Assembly: GCA_946407375.1 (NCBI GenBank)
Contig: CAMJNS010000017.1
Span: forward strand, 1-36,496
DNA length: 36,496 nt
Direction: 5' to 3'
Origin: an uncultured bacterium
GTDB taxonomy: Bacteria; Muiribacteriota; Ozemobacteria; Ozemobacterales; Ozemobacteraceae
The position numbers and the translations under genes were made by a program. The stretch's first letter is position 1. Each line of letters opens with the position of its first letter. Of this stretch, positions 1-8,497 are shown in pieces. Under the pieces are notes generated by a model. It made no database searches. It was given only the letters and a program-made list of their open reading frames with translations, and had not been told where the DNA came from.

Positions 1-178
1 AAATTTATTATTTATTTGCTTTTAATTTTAAACATCTATTCTTTAATTCGTTTTTCTAGAGTATTTTTTTATAACTCTTGTTTTTCATAAATATTTTTTG
101 GAAATTTCTTTTTTTTGATAGTATTAAAAGTTTTTATTTTCAAACTAGTTGTTCTTTCTTTAAAATCTATTTATTTCA
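1..178. other. A+T-rich gene-free stretch at left edge
   Basis: Very A/T-rich sequence before the thrS promoter. I see no convincing ORF, tRNA, or T-box leader (there is no copy of the conserved T-box GGTGG-type motif). It may be the end of an upstream intergenic region cut by the window edge. Confidence 0.5.
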
Positions 179-206
179 TTGCCATTTTTATAATAAGTGG
201 TATAAT
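179..206 (+). promoter_or_regulatory. sigma-70-type promoter of thrS
   Basis: A TTGCCA box at 179-184 and a perfect TATAAT at 201-206 are separated by 16 bases. This predicts a start near 213 and a leader of about 27 bases before the thrS ATG at 240. So short a leader leaves no room for a T-box or other long riboregulator. The ribosome binding site is a modest AAGGG just upstream of the start codon. Confidence 0.7.
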
Positions 207-239
207 TACACGCAAAAATAATCTTAATAAGGGTTAAAT

Positions 240-2054
240 ATGGATAAAGAAAACAAAGAAGAATATAAAAAGTTTTTTTCTGAAGTTTACCGCCATTCAT
301 TGGCTCATATTCTAGCAAAATCTGTAATGGAAATTTTCGGTAAAGAAAATGTCCAGATTGCAATAGGTCCTCAAATTGCTGATGGTTTATACTACGATTT
401 CATTCTTCCAAGAACTTTGACAAATGAAGATTTCAAGACCATCGAAGATAAGATGCATGAAATCATTAAAAGAAGAGAAAACTGGAATGTTAAAGAATTA
501 TCTCGTGAAGAAGCTTTAAAAGAATTTGCAGACCAAAAATTCAAAGTAGAATTAATTACCGACCTTCCAGAAGGCGAAAAAATAACTGTTTATTATACTG
601 GTGATGATTTTGAAGATCTTTGCAGAGGTCCTCACGTTTCAAATTCTCAGGAATTGATGAATGTAGCTTTTAAGGTTAAATCAGTTTCTGGTGCTTATTG
701 GCGTGGCGATGAACACCGTGACCAGCTTCAGAGAATTTATGTTTACGCTTTTGAAAACAAACAGGCTTTAAGCGAACACTTAAAACTTATTAAAGAAGCT
801 ATGGAACGTGATCATAAAAAATTAGGTCCACAGCTTGATTTGTTCATGTTCGACGAAACCGCTCCTGGTATGCCTTACTGGTTGCCAAGAGGTTGGAGAT
901 TATATAATGCTTTGTTAGATTACTGGCGTTCAATTCATGATATTCACGGCTATCAAGAAATATCCGCTCCAGTTATTAATAACAAGCAGCTTTGGGTAAC
1001 TTCAGGTCACTGGGGTCACTACCGCAACAATATGTTCCTAGTTCCTGGTTTTGAACTTGATGAAAACGGTAAGCGCGTTTACGACGATGAAAGCAATTCT
1101 ACTTATGCAGCAAAACCAATGAACTGCCCGAACTCAATCAATGTATACCGCAGAAAACTAAATTCTTACAAGGAACTTCCAATACGTATCAGTCAGGTTG
1201 ACGTTATTCATAGAAAAGAAAAATCTGGTGAATTGAACGGTTTGTTCCGTGTTCAGGAATTTAGACAAGACGATGCTCATCTTTTTGTAACAGAAGATCA
1301 GATTGCTTCTGAAATCAAAGATATTATGGATATTGCAACCGAAATATATAACACTTTCGGTTTGACTTATCGTGTAGAACTTTCTACTAGACCTGATGAT
1401 TATATGGGTGATATCGAAGTTTGGAACAATGCAGAAAAAGCATTGAAAGACATTCTCGATAAAACCTATGGTGAAGGAAATTACGAAATCAATGAAGGCG
1501 ACGGTGCTTTCTATGGACCAAAGATTGACCTTCAAATGAAAGACTGTTTAGGTCGTGAATGGCAGATGGGAACAATTCAATTAGACTTCCAGTTGCCTCT
1601 CAACTTTGATTTGAAGTATGTTGCTGATGACGGCAGCTTTAAGCGACCAGTTATGATTCATAGAGCTATATTTGGTTCTTTGGAAAGATTTATAGGTATT
1701 CTAATTGAAAACTTCAAGGGCTTGTTCCCATTCTGGTTATCACCTTTCCAGGTTGGTATCGTCCCTATAATGCCAGAACATAATGAATATGCTAAAGAAG
1801 TATTAGAAACTTTGCGTGCGGCAGGTATTCGTGCTGAAGCAGATTTCTCTGACCACAATATGAAAGCTAAGATTAAAGATTTCCACAATAATAGAGACCC
1901 ATTTATAGTTGTATTAGGTAACAAAGAAGCAGAAAACAAGACTGTTGCTATTACTGCTCGTGGAAACAAAAAGCTTAACGATGTTCCATTAGATGAATTT
2001 ATTAAGATGTGTCAGAAACTCAATAAAGAACATAGTCTTGAATTGTTTGAATAA
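240..2054 (+). CDS. thrS: Threonyl-tRNA synthetase, without TGS domain
   Basis: Class II aminoacyl-tRNA synthetase that charges tRNA-Thr in the cytoplasm. The 604-residue protein starts almost directly in the N2 editing domain: the HxxxH motif HSLAH is at residues 19-23, followed by CRGPHV and SGAYWRGDE. The catalytic core carries KPMNCPNS (the zinc-binding cysteine), the motif 2 block FRVQEFRQDDAH, GPKIDLQMKD, and motif 3 RPVMIHRAIFGSLERF. The C-terminal 110 or so residues form the anticodon-binding domain. E. coli ThrRS is about 640 residues because it begins with a roughly 60-residue TGS domain, which is missing here. There is no in-frame room for it downstream of the promoter. Editing and catalytic motifs look intact, so the enzyme should be functional. 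It is a single-gene unit ending at a strong terminator. Confidence 0.97.
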   Translation: MDKENKEEYKKFFSEVYRHSLAHILAKSVMEIFGKENVQIAIGPQIADGLYYDFILPRTLTNEDFKTIEDKMHEIIKRRENWNVKELSREEALKEFADQKFKVELITDLPEGEKITVYYTGDDFEDLCRGPHVSNSQELMNVAFKVKSVSGAYWRGDEHRDQLQRIYVYAFENKQALSEHLKLIKEAMERDHKKLGPQLDLFMFDETAPGMPYWLPRGWRLYNALLDYWRSIHDIHGYQEISAPVINNKQLWVTSGHWGHYRNNMFLVPGFELDENGKRVYDDESNSTYAAKPMNCPNSINVYRRKLNSYKELPIRISQVDVIHRKEKSGELNGLFRVQEFRQDDAHLFVTEDQIASEIKDIMDIATEIYNTFGLTYRVELSTRPDDYMGDIEVWNNAEKALKDILDKTYGEGNYEINEGDGAFYGPKIDLQMKDCLGREWQMGTIQLDFQLPLNFDLKYVADDGSFKRPVMIHRAIFGSLERFIGILIENFKGLFPFWLSPFQVGIVPIMPEHNEYAKEVLETLRAAGIRAEADFSDHNMKAKIKDFHNNRDPFIVVLGNKEAENKTVAITARGNKKLNDVPLDEFIKMCQKLNKEHSLELFE

Positions 2055-2062
2055 TCTTGTAT

Positions 2063-2101
2063 AAAAAAAGCCTCGATGTTTTCATCGAGGCTTTTTTTTT
2101 A
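2063..2101. terminator. Bidirectional rho-independent terminator
   Basis: A perfect 9-bp stem, GCCTCGATG (2070-2078) with CATCGAGGC (2083-2091) and a TTTT loop, is preceded by a run of A and followed by about ten T. It works in both orientations and lies between the converging ends of thrS and the chemotaxis operon, 9 bases after the thrS stop. Confidence 0.93.
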
Positions 2102-2108
2102 TCACTAA

Positions 2109-3659
2109 TTAATCTTCTTTTGGATTATCAAAGACTATTCTATGGGCATTTAATAGAATAATAATGTTGTTATCTATTTTACCAACACCACGTAAGTATT
2201 CGATATCTACACTTTCACTAACTCTAGATGGTGGCTCTATAGAAGTTTCTGGCAATCTAATAACTTCTTTAACACTATCAACTAAAAAACCTGCTTTAAC
2301 TTTTTCTTCTTCAAAAGTAAGAATAATTATTTGATTCAGAGGAGACTTTTCAGCTTCACTTAGTTTTAACCTTCTTCGAGTATTAATAACAGGAATAATT
2401 TCACCACGCAAATTGATTACACCATCAATATGAGAAGGTGCTTTTGGAACTCTTGTTATATTTGTTAAATTAATAATTGTTTCAATTTGTTGAATTTCTA
2501 AAGCATAGGTTTCGCCAGCTAATGTAAATGTTATTAGCTGAGTAATACCAATTACTTCTTTTTCCTCTTCTTCTGCTTCTTCAGAAGCTTGTTGTTGAAC
2601 AGCTTGAGGAGGTGGCGGAGTAGGTTGAGCTATAGCTGGTTGAGTTGGTGCTTTAGGAACAGAAACAGGTGTAGCTGTTTGAGGTGAATAAGTAGGTTGA
2701 GCCGGAGGGGGTGGGGGAGCTGCTACCGGAGGAGCAGCTACTGGAGCAGGAGGTGAAGATGGAGCTGGTGGAGCAGAATATACAGGTTGAGGAGCAGGAG
2801 CAACTTGGGTAGCAGAAGCTGGACTATCAGAGAGGTCAGATAATTCTAAATCTATAGCTTCAACACTCTCAATTTCTGAAATACCTTCTATTGCATCTTT
2901 TATTTCTTGGGGAGGTTGAGCGGAATTTAAAATCATTTTAAAAGATTTATCAAATTTTTCATTTTCTAAATCTTTTACATCTGGTAATGATTTTGTTATT
3001 TCTGCCTGACAGTCTTCTATGGCACGAATTACCATGAATACACGAGGTCCCTTTAGAAGACAATCTGCAACTAAAGATACTTTTAATAAAACAACATGCT
3101 TTCCATTTTCTTTTGCTTCATGTAAACCTGATAATTCTAAATCAGAAAGACCAAATTCGGCTATGTCAGCATTGTGTGAGGCACCAGCACTTGCAACATT
3201 CCTTGAAATACTTGGTTGAGCTGGAGGTTGAGATGATGGTGCAGGCTGAGCTGGGGCTGCTTGAGCAGGAGCAGATCCGTTTGCCATAGCTGCTAACTTA
3301 GCAGATATTTCAGTAAGATCTACTGAAGATTCTGTTTGGTTGATACTATCATCTACTAATGTTCTTAATATATCAAAAGTTTCAAATATTAAGTCTATGA
3401 CAGGTGGTGTGACGGCTAACTGGTTGTTCCTGAGTTTATCAAGAAGATTTTCCATTTCGTGGGTGAGATGGGCGATTTTTTCAAATCCCATCGTAGCCGA
3501 CATCCCTTTAAGAGTATGAGCTGCTCTGAATATTTCGCCTACAGCTTCTATGTTTGAAGGATTCTGCTCTAATTCAAGCAGCCTTTTATCCATCAAATCT
3601 AGATTTTCACGGGCACCGTCTATATAGGCTCCCATATATTCGGAAAGATCTATATCCAA
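2109..3659 (-). CDS. CheA-like Hpt-P2-CheW protein lacking kinase core
   Basis: A 516-residue relative of the neighbouring CheA. Residues 1-125 are an Hpt domain with phospho-accepting His48 in AAHTLKGMSATMGF, nearly identical to the CheA Hpt. Residues about 165-275 match the CheA P2-like region, including DAIEGISEIESV. Residues about 280-365 are a Pro/Ala-rich linker, and about 366-516 are a CheW-type domain. The dimerisation helices and the whole HATPase domain (N, G1, G2 boxes) are absent, so it cannot bind ATP or phosphorylate itself. The junction is clean, with no frameshift remnant, and the frame is open throughout. It lies 34 bases after cheA as the last gene of the operon, which fits origin by duplication and internal deletion. 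I infer that it docks into receptor arrays through the CheW domain and is phosphorylated in trans by CheA, acting as a phosphate relay or sink. Domain calls are firm; the role is inference. Confidence 0.88.
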   Translation of the reverse strand: MDIDLSEYMGAYIDGARENLDLMDKRLLELEQNPSNIEAVGEIFRAAHTLKGMSATMGFEKIAHLTHEMENLLDKLRNNQLAVTPPVIDLIFETFDILRTLVDDSINQTESSVDLTEISAKLAAMANGSAPAQAAPAQPAPSSQPPAQPSISRNVASAGASHNADIAEFGLSDLELSGLHEAKENGKHVVLLKVSLVADCLLKGPRVFMVIRAIEDCQAEITKSLPDVKDLENEKFDKSFKMILNSAQPPQEIKDAIEGISEIESVEAIDLELSDLSDSPASATQVAPAPQPVYSAPPAPSSPPAPVAAPPVAAPPPPPAQPTYSPQTATPVSVPKAPTQPAIAQPTPPPPQAVQQQASEEAEEEEKEVIGITQLITFTLAGETYALEIQQIETIINLTNITRVPKAPSHIDGVINLRGEIIPVINTRRRLKLSEAEKSPLNQIIILTFEEEKVKAGFLVDSVKEVIRLPETSIEPPSRVSESVDIEYLRGVGKIDNNIIILLNAHRIVFDNPKED

Positions 3660-3693
3660 AGCTATTACTCCTTATTTTGAATCATCATTGTTG

Positions 3694-5985
3694 CTACATC
3701 GACTGCCCTTTTTGGAAGAAAGCAGGTATATCAAGAATCAATGCAACATCACCATCCCCACGCATTGTTGCACCCATAATTCCAGGAATACCACTTAGCA
3801 GATTTCCTAAAGACTTAATAACTATTTCTTGCTGTCCTTGGAGCTCATCAACCATAAAACCTGCTCGTTTTTCTCCTGAAGAACATACGACTATTGATAT
3901 TTCGTCTTCTTTAGCTTCTAATGCTTTTTTTTCTTCTTCCGTAGTTGGGACATTAAGTATATTTCTCAATCTAATTATAGGAAGAACATCACCGCGCAAT
4001 AGGGTGACTTCTTGATGCTGAACTATGTTTATATCAGATTTGGTAATATCCATGGTTTCCTGAACAGAACCAAGAGGTATTGCAAATATTTCTTTACCTA
4101 TTCTAACCATCAAAGCTGGTAAAATAGCAAGAGTTAACGGTAGTTTAATTGTAACTTTTGAACCTTCGTTAACTTTTGATTCTAATTCTAAGACGCCGTT
4201 TAAGTCTTCAAGTTTAGCTTTAACAGCATCCATACCAACACCACGACCAGAAATGTCACTAACTGTTGCTGCTGTTGAGAAACCAGGTAAGTAAATGATT
4301 TTTTGTATGTCTTCAGGACTCATTTTATTGATTTGTTCCTGAGTAAACATACCTTTTTCTACTGCTTTTCTACCAACAATAGATGGGTCTACACCCTTCC
4401 CATCGTCTTTAACTTCTATAAGAACGTTGTTTCCTTCGTGACGAGCTATAAGAGTTATTGTACCTACTTCTGGTTTACCTTTTGCAATTCGTTCTTCTGG
4501 TAATTCAATACCGTGGTCTATTGAGTTTCTTATAAGGTGAACCATTGGGTCCCCGATTTCATCAATAACAGTTCTATCCATTTCGGTTTCTTTACCTTCA
4601 ACAACAAGATTAATCTTTTTATTAAGCTTCTTGGAAAGGTCACGAACCATTCTTGGAAATCTTTCAAATAACTGTTCGACCGGAACCATTCGGACTTGCA
4701 TAACAACACTTTGCAAGGATGTACTAATCTGTGAAACACGTGTCAGAGCTTCATTCAGGTCTTTTAGTTTATGTTTACCTCCAATTTCAGCTAAACGTGT
4801 TCTGTTGATAACAAGTTCCCCTGCAAGATTCATCAATTCGTCAAGACGTCGCATATCTACACGAACTGTTTGGGTAGCGTGTTTTTCAGCACTAGATTTA
4901 TTCGCTGGTTTTGCAGCAGGTTTTGGCGGAGCTGGTTTGGGCGGCGGAGGTGGCGGAGGTGCTGCCACTGGTGTCGCTTGAGGAGGAGGTGGCGGGGAAG
5001 CTGGAGCAGCTTGTTGTATAACTGGAGTTGCTGTCATTACAGGAGTGGCAACTGGAGTTGATACTGGAGCAGGTGCTGGAGTAGGAGGTGCTGCTGGCTT
5101 TGGAGCTGGAGCAGCGGCTTGAACCATACTGGACTGAATTTTAAAATCATTAGGACTTAATTTTAAAATCAATACTGATTCAATTTCTGATATTCCTTCA
5201 ATAGCATCTTTTACATCCGCTTCAGTTTTTGGTCCCAAAACTACCATTTTAAAGGATAAATCGAATTTTTCTTCTTCTATATCCTTTGTGTCGGGTACTG
5301 ACTTTATTGTATCAAAACCTAATTCTTCTAACCCTCTTGTAACCATAAAAGCTCTTGGAGCTTTTAATAGACAATCAGATACAAGAGTTACTTTAACTAG
5401 TAATATGTTATAATTATTGTTTTTGGCTTCTAAGAGAACTTGATTTTCAAATTCATTTACAGTTATGTCTGCTAATTCTTGTGCTTTAATAGCATCATTG
5501 CTGTTCCCTGATGAACTTGGAGCACTAGCAGCAGGAGCAGGAGCTGGAGCAGTTGGTTGTGGCGCAGCTTGAGTCGCTCCTGCTGTAGCATTTGATAATT
5601 GTCCGTTTGCTGCAGCATTTAATTTTGCCACTATACCATCTAAATCTACGCCTGAATCTGTAGATTCAATACTATCATTTATAAGAACTCTCAGTACGTC
5701 AAATGTTTCAAAAACAAGATCAATAATTGGCGGAGTTACTTCTAACTGGTGATTTCGCAGTTTGTCGAGAATGTTTTCCATGACATGGGTTAAGTGTGCA
5801 ACTTTTTCAAAACCCATAGTTGCAGACATACCCTTTAGAGTATGTGCAGCTCGGAATATTTCTCCTACTGCTTCAAGATTACTAGGATCCTGCTCTAAAG
5901 CAAGCAGGTGTTTATCCATTAAATCGAGGTTCTCTTTTGAACCATCGATATACATTCCCATATATTGGGACAGATCTATATCCAT
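3694..5985 (-). CDS. cheA: Chemotaxis histidine kinase CheA
   Basis: Full-length CheA of 763 residues, the ATP-dependent kinase that passes phosphate to CheY/CheB at chemoreceptor arrays. The order is: Hpt with His48 (AAHTLKGMSATMGF); P2-like region about 170-280; a long Pro/Ala-rich linker about 287-360; dimerisation helices from about 373 (MRRLDELMNLAGELVINR); and a HATPase domain with N box around Asn487 (HLIRNSIDHG), G1 around Asp527 (DDGKG) and G2 around 580 (SGRGVGMDAV). A CheW domain runs from about 620 to the end. All kinase motifs are present. The start is supported by a GAGG ribosome binding site 8 bases upstream. It lies 100 bases after flhF in the same direction. A TATAAT (on the - strand, 6036-6041) in that gap could be an internal promoter, but I see no matching -35 box. 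Confidence 0.95.
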   Translation of the reverse strand: MDIDLSQYMGMYIDGSKENLDLMDKHLLALEQDPSNLEAVGEIFRAAHTLKGMSATMGFEKVAHLTHVMENILDKLRNHQLEVTPPIIDLVFETFDVLRVLINDSIESTDSGVDLDGIVAKLNAAANGQLSNATAGATQAAPQPTAPAPAPAASAPSSSGNSNDAIKAQELADITVNEFENQVLLEAKNNNYNILLVKVTLVSDCLLKAPRAFMVTRGLEELGFDTIKSVPDTKDIEEEKFDLSFKMVVLGPKTEADVKDAIEGISEIESVLILKLSPNDFKIQSSMVQAAAPAPKPAAPPTPAPAPVSTPVATPVMTATPVIQQAAPASPPPPPQATPVAAPPPPPPPKPAPPKPAAKPANKSSAEKHATQTVRVDMRRLDELMNLAGELVINRTRLAEIGGKHKLKDLNEALTRVSQISTSLQSVVMQVRMVPVEQLFERFPRMVRDLSKKLNKKINLVVEGKETEMDRTVIDEIGDPMVHLIRNSIDHGIELPEERIAKGKPEVGTITLIARHEGNNVLIEVKDDGKGVDPSIVGRKAVEKGMFTQEQINKMSPEDIQKIIYLPGFSTAATVSDISGRGVGMDAVKAKLEDLNGVLELESKVNEGSKVTIKLPLTLAILPALMVRIGKEIFAIPLGSVQETMDITKSDINIVQHQEVTLLRGDVLPIIRLRNILNVPTTEEEKKALEAKEDEISIVVCSSGEKRAGFMVDELQGQQEIVIKSLGNLLSGIPGIMGATMRGDGDVALILDIPAFFQKGQSM

Positions 5986-6085
5986 CAGTCGCCTCGGCCA
6001 AACTTTTGTTTATAACATTGTTAATAGAATAATAGATTATACTCCAAAATCAAGCAAAAAGGAAAATATTTGTTTGATTATGTAT

Positions 6086-7552
6086 TTATTCATTGATGTG
6101 AATGTTTTGTATGTTGTTGAAAAGTTTTTCTTCAAAGAAGTCAAAACCTGCTATACGGTAATCATCTGGCACAGATTGCCCATGAGTTATATATGCCAAA
6201 GACTTATTTGATTTTAATAACATACCTACTGCGGGACCTATTGTTTTGGTTTCGTCTGTTTTTGTCAGAATAATATGGTCAAAACCTATATGGGCAAAAC
6301 TATTTACAATTTCTTTTAAGTCACTATATTTTGATGTGGATGATACCGTTAAATATTTTGTGGCGTTCGGAATACGATTCAAATATGATTTCAATTCTTC
6401 TATATCTTTGTATGCATATTGGCTTCTTCCCGCTGTGTCAACTATAATCAAGTCATCATCTTTGTGTATATTGAGATAATAATCAAGGCTTGCAATAGAA
6501 GTAATATCCTCTAGTGGAATACTAAAGATGTCTGCATACTTTTGAAGTTGTTCTTTTGCTCCTAGTTTATAAAAATCTATATTTAGGAAACAGGCTTTTA
6601 TTGGTTTTTCTGGATTAAAGCAAAAATTAGCTGCCAATTTTGCTATTGTTGTTGTCTTTCCTACTCCAGTTGGTCCCATTAAAACTATTACTTGTGGTTT
6701 CGAACTCTTTTTTATTTCAAAACTTGAAGAAATTGCCAAACGTTCTTTTATAAGTTTGTGTAACGCACAAAATGTTGCTTTAGATTCGCAAAGTGTTTGT
6801 TTATCACAGCTCTTTCGCAAATCTTTGAAAATTTCTTTAATAATTTCTTGAGGAGTTTCAATATCTTGTAGTTCTTTTTCTAGGTCAGATAGACCTTGAG
6901 GAAGTTGATTTTCACATAAAAAGTTATTGGAATTTTCTGTAAGATTTTTAATTGTTGCAGTAAGAAGGTCAAGCTTTTCTTGTATTTCTTCTAATCTCTT
7001 AGAGTTTATACTGTTTCCTTTTATATCTCCACTTATACTTTTGGCTCTTTCTCTTCCTTTTTTTACATCGTCTATGCTATCTAATACTAATTTACAATTC
7101 AAATCAAAATCTTCTATATTATTAGGCTTCTTTTCAGATTTAGTTTCAATATTTTCTTCTTGAATGTCATGTAAACCACTTATACCGTAACGTAATTTTG
7201 ATTGTGCTTTTCTATAGTTGTTCTTGGCAACATTAACTGGAACAGAAGCCATACGTGGTTCATAAGTGCTTTGTGTTTCCTTTAAAACACTACTGTTGTT
7301 AAAAATATTTGAAGATTCGTTTTGTGAAGTTTCTAACGAAAGAGGAGCTTTATTTGTAAAAAGATTCTTAATATGATTATTTAAAGGTTTAATAGTTATT
7401 TTTGCTCGTTCTTTTTCTAGTATTCCCATCAACGTTTTTTCTTTTATCTTTTCTGATTTTATTAATTGATAGTTTTTTCCATATTTTTCTTTAGCAATAA
7501 AAATAGCTTCTAAAGGAGTATCAGCAACGATGGTTTCATACAAATCGGTCAT
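6086..7552 (-). CDS. flhF: Flagellar SRP-type GTPase FlhF
   Basis: A 488-residue FlhF, the SRP-family GTPase that sets flagellar position and number at the membrane. Residues 1-60 resemble the FlhF B domain (TPLEAIFIAKEKYGKNYQLI). A low-complexity charged linker runs to about 220, and the N and G domains follow. The P-loop GPTGVGKT is at 293-300, the G3 element DTAGR at about 380, and the G4 element TKTDE near 435. The ATG overlaps the end of flhG by 4 bases (ATGA), so the two are translationally coupled. Its usual partner FlhG stimulates GTP hydrolysis through an N-terminal DQAxxLR helix. Here that motif is found on the protein at 8498-9301, not on the adjacent flhG product. Confidence 0.93.
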   Translation of the reverse strand: MTDLYETIVADTPLEAIFIAKEKYGKNYQLIKSEKIKEKTLMGILEKERAKITIKPLNNHIKNLFTNKAPLSLETSQNESSNIFNNSSVLKETQSTYEPRMASVPVNVAKNNYRKAQSKLRYGISGLHDIQEENIETKSEKKPNNIEDFDLNCKLVLDSIDDVKKGRERAKSISGDIKGNSINSKRLEEIQEKLDLLTATIKNLTENSNNFLCENQLPQGLSDLEKELQDIETPQEIIKEIFKDLRKSCDKQTLCESKATFCALHKLIKERLAISSSFEIKKSSKPQVIVLMGPTGVGKTTTIAKLAANFCFNPEKPIKACFLNIDFYKLGAKEQLQKYADIFSIPLEDITSIASLDYYLNIHKDDDLIIVDTAGRSQYAYKDIEELKSYLNRIPNATKYLTVSSTSKYSDLKEIVNSFAHIGFDHIILTKTDETKTIGPAVGMLLKSNKSLAYITHGQSVPDDYRIAGFDFFEEKLFNNIQNIHINE

Positions 7553-8496
7553 TCGTTATTTTTCCCTCCTTTAAATATTTTTGCTAATCTTTTGAAAAAA
7601 CCTTCATTTTCTTTTTCTTTTGTTTTTAATTCTTCAGGAAACTCATAAAAGGCTTCTGATACAATTCTTCGAAGCTCTACAGCCGCTGTAGACATTGGTG
7701 AAAACATCATTAGCGGCGTTTGTTGTCTTACCGCTATGTGCATATTTCGATCTTGTTTTATGCACCCCAGATAATGCACATCAAAATTGTTTAAATATTC
7801 TTTTGCTACAGTAGAAAGCCTTCTATATATATGTTCGCCTTCTTCAATATCATCAACTTTATTTACTAAGGCATAAACAAAGGCATCTGGACGTTTACTA
7901 CTTAAAACTTTTATTATTCCAAACGCATCAACTAATGACGTGGGTTCTGTAGTGCTAATAACCACTACTTGATCAGCTGCTTGGCAAAATGATATTACAC
8001 TTTTGCTAATTCCAGCACCTGTATCAATGAGCAAAAAGTCTGTTTTATCTTCTAAAAAATGTAGCTGGTTAAATAATCTTTCTGCTTTATCATTTTCAAG
8101 ATCTGCTAGTTCCATTACTCCAGAACCACCAGCTATGATTTGAATGCCATAAGGACCATTAACCATTATGTTGTCTATATCCATATCCCCATTTATGACA
8201 TCCATAAGGTTATATTTAGGTCTGATTCCAAAAACTACATCAATGTTTGCTAAGCCTAAATCTGCGTCAAGAATTATAACTCTTTGACCAGCCTGAGCAA
8301 GACAAATTGCTAGATTAGCGACTAAACTTGTTTTTCCAACCCCACCTTTACCGGAAGTTACAGTAATGGTGCGTGCAATCTTCGCTCCTGCTTTGCGAGG
8401 AGTTCTTGCTTCCAATCTTTTGAATACATAAGGCCGAATTTCTTGTTTGGTTTCGGCTATTATGGCTTCAATTGATTTCATTACAGGTTCAGTCAT
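7549..8496 (-). CDS. flhG: MinD-type ATPase FlhG (no DQAxxLR helix)
   Basis: A 315-residue MinD/ParA-family ATPase that pairs with FlhF to control flagellar number. It has the deviant Walker A motif KGGVGKT (residues 50-56, with the signature Lys50), DADLGLANIDVVFG after the second strand, and a Walker B-like LLIDTGAGIS. A C-terminal amphipathic stretch (FFKRLAKIFKGG) could be the membrane-targeting helix. Its N-terminus (MTEPVMKSIEAIIAETKQEI) lacks the DQAxxLR motif by which FlhG proteins normally activate FlhF. The ATG comes one base after the stop of the upstream gene (TAATATG on the - strand) and its end overlaps flhF by 4 bases, so translation of all three is probably coupled. Identity as FlhG rests on the flhF and flhA neighbours as well as the fold. 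Confidence 0.9.
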   Translation of the reverse strand: MTEPVMKSIEAIIAETKQEIRPYVFKRLEARTPRKAGAKIARTITVTSGKGGVGKTSLVANLAICLAQAGQRVIILDADLGLANIDVVFGIRPKYNLMDVINGDMDIDNIMVNGPYGIQIIAGGSGVMELADLENDKAERLFNQLHFLEDKTDFLLIDTGAGISKSVISFCQAADQVVVISTTEPTSLVDAFGIIKVLSSKRPDAFVYALVNKVDDIEEGEHIYRRLSTVAKEYLNNFDVHYLGCIKQDRNMHIAVRQQTPLMMFSPMSTAAVELRRIVSEAFYEFPEELKTKEKENEGFFKRLAKIFKGGKNNE

Positions 8497-8497
8497 A

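Noticed and set aside
1..239. T-box or other riboswitch in front of thrS
   Set aside because: The promoter at 179-206 leaves a leader of only about 27 bases, and no T-box sequence is present.
4530..5061. Gly/Arg- and Ser-rich ORFs antisense to cheA
   Set aside because: They are shadows of the Pro/Ala-rich linker and the kinase domain in other frames.
5986..6085. sigma-28 flagellar promoter in the gap before cheA
   Set aside because: A TAAA and a GCCGAGG are present on the - strand, but their spacing is about 10 bases instead of 15 and the GCCGATAA box is not matched.
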